A stretch of DNA of 64,000 nucleotides. Source: DAIDKA01 sp963726995. Its GTDB lineage: Bacteria > Pseudomonadota > Gammaproteobacteria > Steroidobacterales > Steroidobacteraceae. The notes beneath the pieces are model-generated. The model was not told the origin of the DNA. It made no database searches and worked only from the letters and a program-made list of their open reading frames with translations. This document shows, one piece after another, positions 35,051 through 44,134 of this stretch. The position numbers and the translations under genes are program-made. Position 1 is the first letter of the stretch; each line of letters begins with the position of its first letter. Where the stretch lies: positions 62,001-126,000 of the forward strand of contig CAVSEP010000004.1 in the NCBI GenBank assembly GCA_963726995.1. Direction: 5' to 3'.

Positions 35051-36850
35051 ATGACACTGGACCGCGAATCAGATTTGGCCGCACACGCCAGGCGGCACCT
35101 AACCGCTTTCGCGGGCCGCCCGATTCAGTGGCTGACCCGCGCGCGAATTCTGCTGCTTGGGCGCCAGGAACTGACCGGGCTGGTGTTCTGGGCGGCGCTA
35201 ACCGGCTTCTGCGGTGCATTGGCGAGCGTGTTGTTCCGCGAAGGTATTCGCCTGGTCGAGAAGTTGCTTACCGGCAATTCGGCGGGCTTGGTCTTCGCGG
35301 CGAGTGAACTTCAGGGCTGGCATCGCGTAGTCGCGCCGGTTGTGGGTGGCGTAGCCGCGGGACTGGTTCTTCATTTTGGCTCCAGACTTCTCGATGGCCG
35401 TCGCTCAGTCGACTACATGGAGGCCGTGACCGTCGGTGACGGAGCGATCGCGGCGCGCCCGACGCTGCTGCGCAGCCTGTCTTCCCTGTTTACCATTGGA
35501 TCAGGCGGGTCGATTGGCCGTGAAGGGCCCATGGTTCAACTGGCCGCCTTGCTGGGCTCGAAGCTTGGAGTGCTCTCACGTGCCCCGGTGCCGCGGCGCC
35601 GATTGCTGGTTGCTTGCGGTGCGGCGGCCGGTATCGCCGCTGCCTACAATGCGCCCATTGCCGGTGCGCTCTTTGTTGCCGAAATCGTCATGGGCTCCAT
35701 CGCGATGGAGAGCTTCGGGCCCCTCGTCGTCGCCTCTCTGACAGCGAACGTAACGATCCATCATTTTCTCGGTTACGGTCCGGTATTCGCTGTTCCGCAC
35801 GTGCAGTTTGGCGCCAATTGGGAACTCATCTTTTACGGAATTCTCGGTGTTCTGCTCGGGCACCTGGCACCACTATTCCTCGCTTTGCTTGAATGGACCA
35901 AGGGGCGATTTTCGACGCTGCCTGCGCCGCAGTACGTGCGCCTCGGGTTAGGCGGTCTGGTAGTCGGGGTGATATCGCTCTATTTTCCGCAGGTTTGGGG
36001 CAACGGCTATAGTGTGATTGGCACCATCCTGACAGGACAACTGGCCGGACTGCTCTTGCTCGCGCTCTTTCTCGCAAAGATCGTCAGCACCTCTGCCACC
36101 GTGGGATCTGGCGCGGTGGGCGGCATCTTTACTCCAACGCTATTCATCGGCGCAGCCGTCGGCGCATTGGGAAACGATTTGTTGCATTTACTGTGGCCGG
36201 GTGCCGTGTCTTCGTCGCCCGGCGCCTACGCACTGGTTGGCATGGGCGGCCTGCTGGCGGCAACGACACATGCGCCTCTGACCTCGATCCTGATGATCTT
36301 CGAGATGACTCTCGATTACGATGTGGTACTGCCTCTGATGCTCGCATGCGTCACCGCACATTTCACTGCCAAGGCCTATCGTCGTGGACGGTCTGTCTAC
36401 CAAGAGGCGCTGCAGTCTGGAGGCGAGGGCGATGCGGCGGACTGGCGCCTGCGGACCGTGGAGGCGTTGGTCAAGCCACCCGCCGCGGTCGTTTCCGAAA
36501 ACGCTACAGTCCGGGAAATGCTGGATAAATTGCCGCGCCGGCCGGTGCAGACAGTCTATGTCGTGGACGAATCTCAGCAGCTTAGGGCAGCGCTCGATCC
36601 CAGGGACGTGCTGGCGCGAATCAAGTCAGGTGAGGTCGACCCTGAGGACCGTGTCAGCCAGCTTCGCGGTTCCATCCCTTTTATTTTGACGCCCGGGATG
36701 AGCCTCGCCGCGGCGCTTGACGGGTTTCTGCGCGAGCAGGTCAAAGTGTTGCCGGTGACGGCCGGGCAATGGCACATGAGACTGCTCGGTGAGGTATCGC
36801 GTCACGATCTGCTTTTGGCCGTGCAGGACCGAATCTCGGGCAAAAGATGA
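35051..36850 (+). CDS. ClC-type chloride channel/antiporter with CBS domains
   Basis: 599 residues from ATG 35051, with AGGA at 35040-35043. The ClC selectivity motifs are GSGGSIGREGPMVQL, with the gating Glu in GREGP, and GSGAVGGIFTPTLFIGAAVG (GxFxP). Ten or more membrane helices are followed by two cytoplasmic CBS domains (about 470-595) starting near VEALVKPPAAVVSENATVREML. The usual GSGIP is GSGGS here. With the gating Glu it is probably a chloride/proton antiporter, perhaps for acid tolerance. No operon partner. Confidence 0.9.
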   Translation: MTLDRESDLAAHARRHLTAFAGRPIQWLTRARILLLGRQELTGLVFWAALTGFCGALASVLFREGIRLVEKLLTGNSAGLVFAASELQGWHRVVAPVVGGVAAGLVLHFGSRLLDGRRSVDYMEAVTVGDGAIAARPTLLRSLSSLFTIGSGGSIGREGPMVQLAALLGSKLGVLSRAPVPRRRLLVACGAAAGIAAAYNAPIAGALFVAEIVMGSIAMESFGPLVVASLTANVTIHHFLGYGPVFAVPHVQFGANWELIFYGILGVLLGHLAPLFLALLEWTKGRFSTLPAPQYVRLGLGGLVVGVISLYFPQVWGNGYSVIGTILTGQLAGLLLLALFLAKIVSTSATVGSGAVGGIFTPTLFIGAAVGALGNDLLHLLWPGAVSSSPGAYALVGMGGLLAATTHAPLTSILMIFEMTLDYDVVLPLMLACVTAHFTAKAYRRGRSVYQEALQSGGEGDAADWRLRTVEALVKPPAAVVSENATVREMLDKLPRRPVQTVYVVDESQQLRAALDPRDVLARIKSGEVDPEDRVSQLRGSIPFILTPGMSLAAALDGFLREQVKVLPVTAGQWHMRLLGEVSRHDLLLAVQDRISGKR

Positions 36851-36900
36851 TCGTGTTCTTTTGCCGCCATCAATCAGGAAATCCGATGTGAGGCGCGCGA

Positions 36901-37362
36901 TCATGGTGCCGTGGGCACGGCGGCAACGGCCGTGGGAATGCGCCACTTGATCATGGCGACTTTCATGGTATCGTTCACCACGAGGCATGAAATCATCGCA
37001 AGAGCGAATATCTCAAGCGCCAGCCATCCGGGCAATGCTTTCAGGCTAGGACGACGCAGGTACGTCAGTGCGGTCCCAATCAGTGCATCCGTCGCAAGCG
37101 CCGCCAGCAGAGTCTTGCTGGGGATAGTCGCCCAGAACCAGTGGCGTTCCCGCGCAGAAACGATCGAGAAGACAGCGAAATAGACCAGCGTCAGGAAGCT
37201 GAACGTATAGAGGGCCTCATTGCTGGTCGCCAACGCTAGGCGTGACCAGCCGATCCACAGGAGCAGCAGTGCCTCGGCGACTATGGCAATGGCGAGCACG
37301 ACGGCAAGCACCACGAAGCCGCCGATGTTCCAGGTTTCCGGTTTCATCGAGGGGCGAGCCAT
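36901..37362 (-). pseudogene. C-terminal remnant of a proton-efflux-type P-type ATPase
   Basis: 153 residues with four hydrophobic helices. The segment SIVSARERHWFWATIPSK followed by a helix pair and a final basic VAMIKWRIP resembles the last four membrane helices of plasma-membrane proton-pumping P-type ATPases, where an RERRHFW motif sits between M8 and M9. The phosphorylation and ATP-binding domains (DKTGT and others) are not found upstream on this strand. The piece is therefore either a decayed gene end or a stand-alone four-helix protein derived from one. Confidence 0.55.
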
Positions 37363-37467
37363 TTGGGAAAGCAGCTATAGCCAAGAGGTCCGTTCGCTGA
37401 CTGATATTTTGGAAGCGATGGATCGGCTTACGATGCCAATTTGGCACAACCGGCATAGGAACAGCGA

Positions 37468-37728
37468 ATGGCGCGTTCAACCTGGAAAGATAAAGTTGGT
37501 GACACGCGAAGTGTGGGAAAGCGACTGGCAGAAAAAGAGTGTTACCACGGCGCGCACATTATCGACCCTGTTTGGGAGGGTGCGCCCAAGGCCGCATGGC
37601 GGAATGAACCGAAACTTGGGAAGGGCAATTACGGTCCGTGGACGGATTTCGAATGGGAAATGTCGAGTGCCAAGTTGTCCGCTCTTCGATGGGCATTAGG
37701 TCGTGAGAGGGACATGCTTGACACATAG
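37468..37728 (+). CDS. Small Trp-rich hypothetical protein
   Basis: 86 residues. ATG 37468 has AGGA seven bases upstream. The C-terminal part GPWTDFEWEMSSAKLSALRWALG followed by RDMLDT looks protein-like, and I recall similar ends in small uncharacterised proteobacterial proteins. There is no membrane helix or known domain. The gene sits among remnants, so it may belong to a former mobile element. Confidence 0.5.
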   Translation: MARSTWKDKVGDTRSVGKRLAEKECYHGAHIIDPVWEGAPKAAWRNEPKLGKGNYGPWTDFEWEMSSAKLSALRWALGRERDMLDT

Positions 37729-38360
37729 GCGGCCCAGTTAGGCTGCTTAACGACACGCGGTCAAAGGCGGCTCCGGAGAAGTCTAAGTCTTACGGGCCAT
37801 CTTGATAGGGACCGGGGCTCGGACGAGTATCAAGTAGGAACACGCGAAGCCGACCAAGTTCACGCGGGGTAAGACAATGCATGTTAAGCACATTCGATGA
37901 CAATCTCGCCGGCTCGGTTCGGCAGTAATACACACTGCCGTCCTTGACAACTTGTTAATATCCACGCGAACGGGACCACTGAAGATCGGTGACCTCGCAC
38001 CCAGCAAGCGTCAACACTCCGACGAGAACGGTAAGTCGCGCGATCTCTTTCGCGCGGTCACGCATGGGATTCTCCAAAGTAGGAGTATCGCGGGACGTTC
38101 GCGATTGAAAAGCAACTGCTATGCCCGTCGCGATGCTTGCACCACTAACGATTGATTAACTGCCGGATACGCTGCCTTGACACACACGCGCCATAAGCCA
38201 CCGGAACGCTGCGCCATCGGCGTCCGCCCGGTCCTGTAGCAGCGACTCGCCTTCCTGCAGCGCAGGATCGGCTGTCTGATCCGCCAATATCGCAGCCTCA
38301 ATTCTGGCGGGGCTGGCCGCAAGGTGGACCGATTCTGATGGGGAACAACCTTCATTCGCC
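37729..38360. other. Gene-poor stretch among remnants
   Basis: Small frames occur on both strands but none has a recognisable domain. One minus-strand frame at 38156-38368 overlaps the peptidase remnant and could be part of the same decayed phage-like segment. Base composition is lower in GC than in the core. Confidence 0.4.
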
Positions 38361-38590
38361 TTACTCAAGTCTGGCGATCAGATCCCGGCGCTCGATAACC
38401 GAAATGGCGGCCTGTGCGCGGGCGCGGCTAGGAAACTCTGAACTGCTGGCTGAAGTTCGCGACCCACGCCGCTGCAACTTGCTCTGCATCATCCTGACGA
38501 CCTGTGAAAGCGTTCCCGCCCCGTCAATCATTCCGGCCGCCTTCGCTTCGTCCGGCAAGACGACCCAGCCCTGACCGAAACTGCGCCATA
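38361..38590 (-). pseudogene. Tail of a phage-type S49 (capsid protease-like) peptidase
   Basis: The segment FGQGWVVLPDEAKAAGMIDGAGTLSQVV resembles the last part of S49/ClpP-like phage head proteases, where an FGQG/R-V-x-A-x-x-A-x-x-x-GM-x-D-x-x-x-T pattern closes the fold. An Arg/Ala/Ser-rich tail follows. The catalytic Ser and Lys regions are absent upstream, and the frame there is overlapped by the arylsulfotransferase gene. It is a remnant. Confidence 0.4.
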
Positions 38591-38610
38591 TGGAACACGG
38601 TTGGGCGGCC

Positions 38611-40503
38611 TCACCATTGGACACCCGGGTACAGGCTAGGCAGACGCTGCGAGCGATACATATCCACGCCCGGGGTCGTAGCTTGCCAGACAACGGTCGG
38701 AGCGGTTTCACGAACGGATGTCCCGAATTGGATTTCCTGAATGAGCGCGCCGGTAACGGGCGAAGCAAAATCCACTTCAGCGTCACCGTTGGTCAGCGCT
38801 GTGACATCGCCACCGAAAAAACTGTATACGCTGGCGGGGGCAAGGTATTGATGGACTAAAGTTGCCGTCATGGCCGATTCATCGATGCTCAAGACCTCTC
38901 CGGTCGAGTACAGACATGGCGGCTGAGATGACCCGGGACACAGTGCGTTGGCAGGGTATTGCCGATCGTCACCATCGTCGAACACCCCCAGGTCGAAAAT
39001 GCCGCTGGAGTTGGTACTGAAGTAATTGATTCCGTGCTGAGCATAGAACCAGTCCGTGGGATCCGTGCCGCCCATCAGTTGGAAATCTCCACCCTCACCC
39101 AGTCTCCACAGCACATTGCCCGATGCCGTGCCGTCCTGGAAATCGATCTTGATGATCCAGTTCTGATTCCGAACCGACAGCAGCAGAGCGTGATCATCCG
39201 GGGAGTACAGCATGGCGTCGCTGTGAGTCCAATCCGGAAACTGGAACGGATGGCGGTTGACGTCCAGGTGATCAAAGGCGCTCCAGAGCCAGTCTGGCTT
39301 GAAGTTGCTGTCGACGTCGATTATCACGTCCCCGGCGACATTGACGGTACCGGAATATCCCGCTACACCGCCGACCTGCTTTGCCATGGCTGCCAGCAAC
39401 ACGTAATGACCGTTCGGCAGCGCGAGCACGTCGTGGCTGAATGCAAAGAGCTGAATGCCCGTGAAGCCCGCGGCAGCCAGTGATTGATTGAATGCATCGA
39501 CTGTCAGCTCGCGGATGGTCGTGCCGGCCAGATCCACTTCCCGAAGCTCATTCAACGTTCCTGCGGGGATCGCGGGACCGTTCGCGGGCGTCGTCACCGT
39601 CAGGTTCAGAAGAAAGTGGCCGTTGGGCAGGAGTTTGATGGGCGTGATGACATTGGCCGGGTTGCCCTGGTACCGATAGGTCCACAGCACATTGCCCTGC
39701 AGGTCAGTTACGAAAGCCTGAGCCAGGGACGGATCATAGTGCGTCGAACCGAACAGCACGGCGTCAAAAAGCTCAACGCCTGCCTGCGGCCGCAGATTGT
39801 TTGGATTCGTGACTGCCAGAGAAGGTGTTGGAATCGGCGTGCCGGTCGTGAAGGTTTGATCCGCATCCTGATAGGTCGCGCCATTCGCCAATGCAACAAG
39901 GCCCTGCAGATGGTAGCTGGTATTGCCCCGCATGCCCGCGACCTGGATTGCAATCGGACCTCCTTGGCCGCCGGCGGCGTCGGGTCCTTGCGCCCAGGTC
40001 TTAAGGCCGTAGGTCGTATCGACGCCAAACTGGACCGTCACCGTGCCGGCCTGGGGCAAATAGATCTGGAAGCTCGCCACCTGCGGATTGGCGGTTTGCG
40101 TGACTTTGCCCGGTGCAATCAGCGCAACGACGGCCGTGGCAAACTGGTTTTGGGGTGTTGCGGATGCTGCCGCCCGAACCACCACATTGATGCTTTGCGC
40201 AATTTGGGGGGCGACATAAACGCCCGCGCTATCAATAGTTCCGACATTGGCATTGCCTCCTGCGATACCGTTGACGGACCAGGTCACCGATCCGGCGGCC
40301 CCAGCGGCAACGAAGCGCTGCTGCTGTGCATTGCCGAGGGCCGCGTTCTGAGGCGCGATCGTGAGCGCACCCATGCTCGTCGGTACCGGCACGCTATTGC
40401 CGCTATTCGCGGCCGAGGGAAGGGGTGTTGGCGTGCCTGAACCTCCGCAGCCATCGAGAACGAGCAGCCAGGCGCAAAGCAACAGTCTCACTGGGCTTGC
40501 CAC
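38611..40503 (-). CDS. Arylsulfotransferase (ASST) family lipoprotein
   Basis: 630 residues from GTG 40503. The lipobox-like LVLDGC near residue 19 predicts lipidation. An N-terminal Ig-like portion (about 40-230) precedes the six-bladed ASST propeller. Catalytic-type His positions occur in FAFSHDVLALPNGHY, PDWTHSDAMLYSPDDH and FYAQHGINYF. ASST enzymes transfer sulfate between phenols without PAPS. The start is six bases after the upstream outer-membrane protein stop, so the two form a minus-strand pair. Confidence 0.85.
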   Translation of the reverse strand: MASPVRLLLCAWLLVLDGCGGSGTPTPLPSAANSGNSVPVPTSMGALTIAPQNAALGNAQQQRFVAAGAAGSVTWSVNGIAGGNANVGTIDSAGVYVAPQIAQSINVVVRAAASATPQNQFATAVVALIAPGKVTQTANPQVASFQIYLPQAGTVTVQFGVDTTYGLKTWAQGPDAAGGQGGPIAIQVAGMRGNTSYHLQGLVALANGATYQDADQTFTTGTPIPTPSLAVTNPNNLRPQAGVELFDAVLFGSTHYDPSLAQAFVTDLQGNVLWTYRYQGNPANVITPIKLLPNGHFLLNLTVTTPANGPAIPAGTLNELREVDLAGTTIRELTVDAFNQSLAAAGFTGIQLFAFSHDVLALPNGHYVLLAAMAKQVGGVAGYSGTVNVAGDVIIDVDSNFKPDWLWSAFDHLDVNRHPFQFPDWTHSDAMLYSPDDHALLLSVRNQNWIIKIDFQDGTASGNVLWRLGEGGDFQLMGGTDPTDWFYAQHGINYFSTNSSGIFDLGVFDDGDDRQYPANALCPGSSQPPCLYSTGEVLSIDESAMTATLVHQYLAPASVYSFFGGDVTALTNGDAEVDFASPVTGALIQEIQFGTSVRETAPTVVWQATTPGVDMYRSQRLPSLYPGVQW

Positions 40504-40508
40504 GGCTC

Positions 40509-41205
40509 TTAGAATCGAAAGCCCACCTCAATTGGCACATAGGAAAGCGGGCCTTGGGCGTTGATGTGCTCATAGCGCCCTTCAATGAACCAGGACCGAT
40601 GGTCGGGAAGCGCGAACTCCACCCCAATTCCCGCGTCCCAGCCGAAATTCGTCACACCGTGGGCTGCGACCTGCGCCTCGGTATAACCATATCCGAATCC
40701 GTACCCATATCCATACCCATACCCGTACCCGATAGCCACAGCCATAACCACAGCCATATCCGCCGCTGAACGGCAACGCCTGATCAAGCTCGATGCGCGT
40801 GTAATACGCTCCAATGCCGGCAAGACCATAGGCGCGTATACCATACGCGATCGGGATGCGGTACAGGATATTGGCGGTTCCGGAAACCACGCTTCCGGTT
40901 CCAGAATCCACCTCCTGACTCAGTGTCTGCGCCGCCTGATTGAGATATCCGATGGTTGCATTGTACTGGCTGTAGTTGAGGTTGAATCGGAACACAAACG
41001 GATTCAGCAACTCGGGAGATAGCTCTACTGCGCCACCAATCACGAAACCACCGTCAAGGTAAGTTGAGGTGTTGCCCACCGTTCCGCTGTAGCCTGCCGC
41101 GGCCGCGAAATTGGCTGTCCTATCGGACCATTGTGCCTGCGCGAGACAAGGAAACTGCAGAAGCAGGACAATCGAAAGGAACTTCAGCGCGCGATTCGCA
41201 TTCAT
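40509..41205 (-). pseudogene. Outer-membrane beta-barrel protein with Gly-Tyr repeat, frame-disrupted
   Basis: The first frame from ATG 41205 gives a signal peptide (FLSIVLLLQFPCLAQAQ) and beta-strand sequence typical of small outer-membrane barrels (GIRAYGLAGIGAYYTRIEL). It then enters a Gly-Tyr repeat and turns into Val-Trp-Arg junk. Skipping one base (G at 40731 on the plus strand) keeps the Gly-Tyr repeat and leads to a plausible C-terminus (VTNFGWDAGIGVEFALP ... GPLSYVPIEVGFRF), with the terminal aromatic typical of barrels. About 231 residues if repaired. Function unknown; it precedes the arylsulfotransferase. Confidence 0.7.
40681..40770. repeat. Hexanucleotide repeat coding Gly-Tyr/Gly-Cys
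   Basis: About 14 variants of a six-base unit (GGGTAT-like on the minus strand). The unit length preserves the frame, but one extra base at 40731 breaks it. Confidence 0.7.
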
Positions 41206-41842
41206 AAGGCGCTCTCACTGACTGTCAACCGCTTCGAACTTACCAGTGCCAGATTAGTATTGGATTAAAAGAGCACAGCGGAATGAGATTGTTGTCCACT
41301 GCACTCATATCTGGCGGAAATGAGTTCATCGAATTCGCTTTTGGCAATGCGCTCAAGGCTCGAAACTGGCATCCCCGCGAGGCATGCTCGGCGCTACGCC
41401 CTCGTTTTCAAGCGAGGCGAGGAGTGCATGCGGCGCAGGGATCTGAGTGGTTTGAAACAGATCAGTAGCGCGGCGGCGAGGGAAAGAGGCGCAACCTTTG
41501 GAGCCGCTAAGAAATTGTCTTTGGCGAGGTCGCGCGCAGCAAAACCCATCGTGATTGAGTCGGAATTATGTAATTCATCAATAGTGAGGCTCACCGGAAC
41601 ATTTTTCGCTTTGATTCCGCAGCCGCAACCACGATCTGAACGTTTGCCATCAAGACTCCAAGATACCGCTGCAAAGTCACGTCTGTCGGCAGTCGACATG
41701 GAGCAGTCCTGGGGCGTGACTTACGGTGAGCAGACCAGGCCCGCAGTGTCCTGCTCGTCCGACCCGAAACAGATTTGCGTGATGGATTCTTGCCATTTGC
41801 GTACCCACGTCACGGAAATTGGGCCTGCCGCTGATGCCCTCC
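41206..41842. other. Gene-poor stretch
   Basis: A plus-strand frame from ATG 41320 to 41892 (190 codons) exists. Its codon use is AT-richer than the neighbours, it overlaps the protease remnant and it shows no domain. I do not support it as a gene. No RNA or repeat is seen. Confidence 0.4.
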
Positions 41843-42478
41843 TTATGCAGCAATTAGCATTCTACAGGCCACAACTCTTTCAAGATATGTAGTGCGGTGC
41901 ATATGTCTGTCGAAAGCCGGCGCACAGGGGTTCCGTACCTGTCCGAGCTTCGGCGAATCCGCGACATTGTCGCCGGAGCTCGGGAACGCGGGTGTCCGGG
42001 TATGAGGATGGCACGCGCTTGGCGTACGACAGAGGGTGCCGCGACTTGGTGGAACCGTTACTCGCGGCAAAGCGATGTCCGTCGCGGCGTCGGTCCCGAC
42101 GATTTGCGCGGGAAAGTCCCGAGCGTCAGACAATCGAACGCGCACGGTGTTGGTGCCCGCGATAACATGATTGTTCGTCACGACAAGGCCGTCAGTTCCG
42201 ATGACGAATCCAAATCCCAGTACATCCTCGCGCTCCCCGGTGTCCGGACCCGCACCTGGCCCGGAGAGCAGACGATGCACCATCGCGCGGACCGCGTTGG
42301 TTCGAACATCGGTGCTCTGGACCGCCCGGTCGGCAGCGTGTTGCGCGGCGCTCTGAGTGCGTTCTTCAACGAGGATGGTCACGGCGCTGGGAGCAATACA
42401 CCGAACAAGGTCCGCATAACCAGTCTGTGCAGTGCTGGTTTGGGAGTATGCGGACGCCAGCACAACTAAGGCGTACAT
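41843..42478 (-). pseudogene. Truncated DegP-like serine protease
   Basis: From ATG 42478 (MYALVVLASAYSQTSTAQ, a signal peptide) the sequence follows HtrA/DegP proteases: GYADLVRCIAPSAVTI, then FGFVIGTDGLVVTNNHVI with the catalytic His, and TDAATDIAL with the catalytic Asp. After VTVP it becomes unrelated. The Ser motif GNSGGP and the PDZ domains are missing. The first Ser of the usual GSGF is Phe-Gly-Phe. It is therefore a truncated, inactive copy. Confidence 0.7.
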
Positions 42479-42566
42479 CAGAACATGGCGAAACTGGCAC
42501 AACGGTTCACCCGTCTGGTGTGATGGTCGGCGACGCAGAAGCTGCCGCCATGTGTCGCGCGGTGGC

Positions 42567-43208
42567 TTAGTGAGAGGCCGTGTCCTGCAGCGAGACCATC
42601 CAACTGGTTCTCGAAACACTCCAGACAAGGACCTCTTCGCTGCGACCCCACCGTGATACGGCCCGCGGCGCCACGGTGTCAGGTTTCATGCCGAGTCGGC
42701 GTAGGATCCGAGCCATAAGCGGATTACCGATCAATTGATGGGCTTGTACGGTATCGACCCCTAGTGATGTAAAGGCGAAAGCCAGAGCGGCTTGCGCCGC
42801 CTCGATTGCCAGGTATTTTCGCGAGATTCGATCCGCAATCCAAAAACTGACATTTGCCCGCCCACGATCCAGCTGAACATCATGTAGTCCGACATAGCCA
42901 GACAGAAAATCGTTATCGAGGCCTGAGACAGCCCAGTGAATCGCGCTGCGCTTGCGCCATTCCAGCGGGTGACTGTCGATCCACTGCCGCGCCCAACGCG
43001 CGTCGAACGGCCGGGGCACCGCCAATGTTGCATCGGCGACGCGATGCGCTGCGACCAAGGTGACCAGCCGGGATATGTCGGATAGCGTAAACGGACGAAG
43101 GCGCAGGCGCGAAGCGGCAATCACAGGATACTGAGTCTGGAGCCGCAACGTGTGTGAGCCCACCGGACCGAACTGCATTGACTCGTCGAATTCTGGGTTG
43201 ACAGACAT
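42567..43208 (-). CDS. GNAT family N-acetyltransferase (RimJ/RimL-like)
   Basis: 213 residues from ATG 43208; two further in-frame starts lie up to 43223. The sequence LRLRPFTLSDISRLVTLV, then VSGLDNDFLSGYVGLHDV and RKYLAIEAAQAALAFAFTSLGVDTVQA, follows the order of strands and acetyl-CoA site of the RimJ/RimL type. The QAHQLIGNPLMARILRRLGM end is typical (normally a N-x-S-x-x-x-x-x-x-K-x-G-F/M motif). It acetylates a protein N-terminus or small molecule; the target is unknown. Confidence 0.8.
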   Translation of the reverse strand: MSVNPEFDESMQFGPVGSHTLRLQTQYPVIAASRLRLRPFTLSDISRLVTLVAAHRVADATLAVPRPFDARWARQWIDSHPLEWRKRSAIHWAVSGLDNDFLSGYVGLHDVQLDRGRANVSFWIADRISRKYLAIEAAQAALAFAFTSLGVDTVQAHQLIGNPLMARILRRLGMKPDTVAPRAVSRWGRSEEVLVWSVSRTSWMVSLQDTASH

Positions 43209-43249
43209 GATTCTCATCCACATTTGAACGTTTTACGGTCGCCAATGAA

Positions 43250-43996
43250 TCAGCGAACGCTGTATCCTTTTCCGGTCAGACAGGCCTCTTCCGCCTGGAG
43301 GTAATTGGCGTGCTTGGCCGGTTCTGTCCCCGTCTGTGCGGTGGCCCACTGTTGGCAGTCGGAGCGATCCTTGGCCTGTTGTGTGGCGGTCTGCCCGTTC
43401 TTGGGATAGGCAAACAGTTCTATCGGTGCCGGAGCCGTTTGCGAGGTCGCGGCGGCCTGATTCACGACTTCGGGCGGAGGCTGGACTGTCTCGTATTCGT
43501 TTGCCGAGCTGTCCCACTGGTAGTAGTTATCATCCGCATAGTAGTAGGGCACCCCGTCCCAATAGTAAGTCGAGTAGGCCAAGGGCAAGGCGGAAAACAG
43601 GAGTCCGTAGCCTAGCCATCCGGCGCCGCCATAGTAGCCACCACCACCCCATCCGTAGCCGCGGCCGTCGTGCCATCCCCCGAAGGATCCGCCGCGATAT
43701 CCACCGCCGCGATATCCACCGCCGCGAAAACCACCGACACCTCCATGAAATGCGCCGCCTCCCTGGAACCCACCGCTCCCATGAAAGGCGCCACCACCAT
43801 GAAACCCGCGCCCGCCACCGTGGAAGGCGCCGCCCCCACCGCCATGAAAACCGCCCCCACCGCCACCATGAAAGCCGCCACCACCGCCATGAGAGCCGCC
43901 ACCGCCGGCATGTTGTGCGAGTGCTGGCGTCGCGCCGGCAATGGCAAAGGCGGCCAGTGCCGCAATGGCGAGCCGACTGAGTGTTCGCGTTGTCAT
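43250..43996 (-). CDS. Secreted Gly/His-rich protein
   Basis: 248 residues from ATG 43996, preceded on its strand by GGAGACC. A signal peptide ends near ATPALAQ. Residues 30-115 are runs of Gly with spaced His and Phe (GGGGGFHGGGGG). A hydrophobic segment and a Tyr-rich segment (YYWDGVPYYYADDNYYQW) come next, and a C-terminal region with conserved-looking Cys pairs (SDCQQWATAQTG, EACLTGKGYSVR) closes it. It resembles secreted proteins of the DUF6515 kind. The His-rich repeats could bind metal. It is divergent from a heavy-metal-like two-component system. Confidence 0.7.
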   Translation of the reverse strand: MTTRTLSRLAIAALAAFAIAGATPALAQHAGGGGSHGGGGGFHGGGGGGFHGGGGGAFHGGGRGFHGGGAFHGSGGFQGGGAFHGGVGGFRGGGYRGGGYRGGSFGGWHDGRGYGWGGGGYYGGAGWLGYGLLFSALPLAYSTYYWDGVPYYYADDNYYQWDSSANEYETVQPPPEVVNQAAATSQTAPAPIELFAYPKNGQTATQQAKDRSDCQQWATAQTGTEPAKHANYLQAEEACLTGKGYSVR

Positions 43997-44017
43997 GACA
44001 GGTCTCCGTCGTTTCTG

Positions 44018-44045
44018 TAAGGTCAATTCTGGCCGCCTGACCTTA
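44018..44045. promoter_or_regulatory. Perfect inverted repeat, possible operator
   Basis: TAAGGTCA (44018-44025), 12-base spacer, TGACCTTA (44038-44045). It lies just upstream of the Gly/His-rich gene's start and about 90 bases from the response regulator's ATG. Confidence 0.5.
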
Positions 44046-44076
44046 AGATCTGAATGGCGCCGCGACGAGGCAAGTT

Positions 44077-44104
44077 TTAATGGCGTCTTAATGCGCCTCT
44101 AATC
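44077..44104 (+). promoter_or_regulatory. Three direct repeats at 11-base period
   Basis: TTAATG at 44077, TTAATG at 44088 and CTAATC at 44099, one helical turn apart, as is usual for OmpR/PhoB-type response regulator sites. They lie 31 bases before the response regulator ATG, which suggests autoregulation. Confidence 0.5.
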
Positions 44105-44134
44105 TGGAAGTACTCCAATCCCTCTGGGTTACCG

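Noticed and set aside
39484..40440. 318-codon plus-strand ORF
   Set aside because: It is antisense to the arylsulfotransferase, whose motifs are clear.
40681..40770. Programmed frameshift or phase variation in the Gly-Tyr repeat
   Set aside because: The unit is six bases, so slippage keeps the frame; the extra base at 40731 looks like an isolated insertion.
41320..41892. 190-codon plus-strand ORF
   Set aside because: AT-rich codon use, no domain, and overlap with the protease remnant; not enough to call a gene.
43600..43940. Regularly spaced CCACC/GGTGG repeats that look like an array
   Set aside because: They are codons for Gly/His repeats of a secreted protein, with no constant repeat and unique spacers as in CRISPR.
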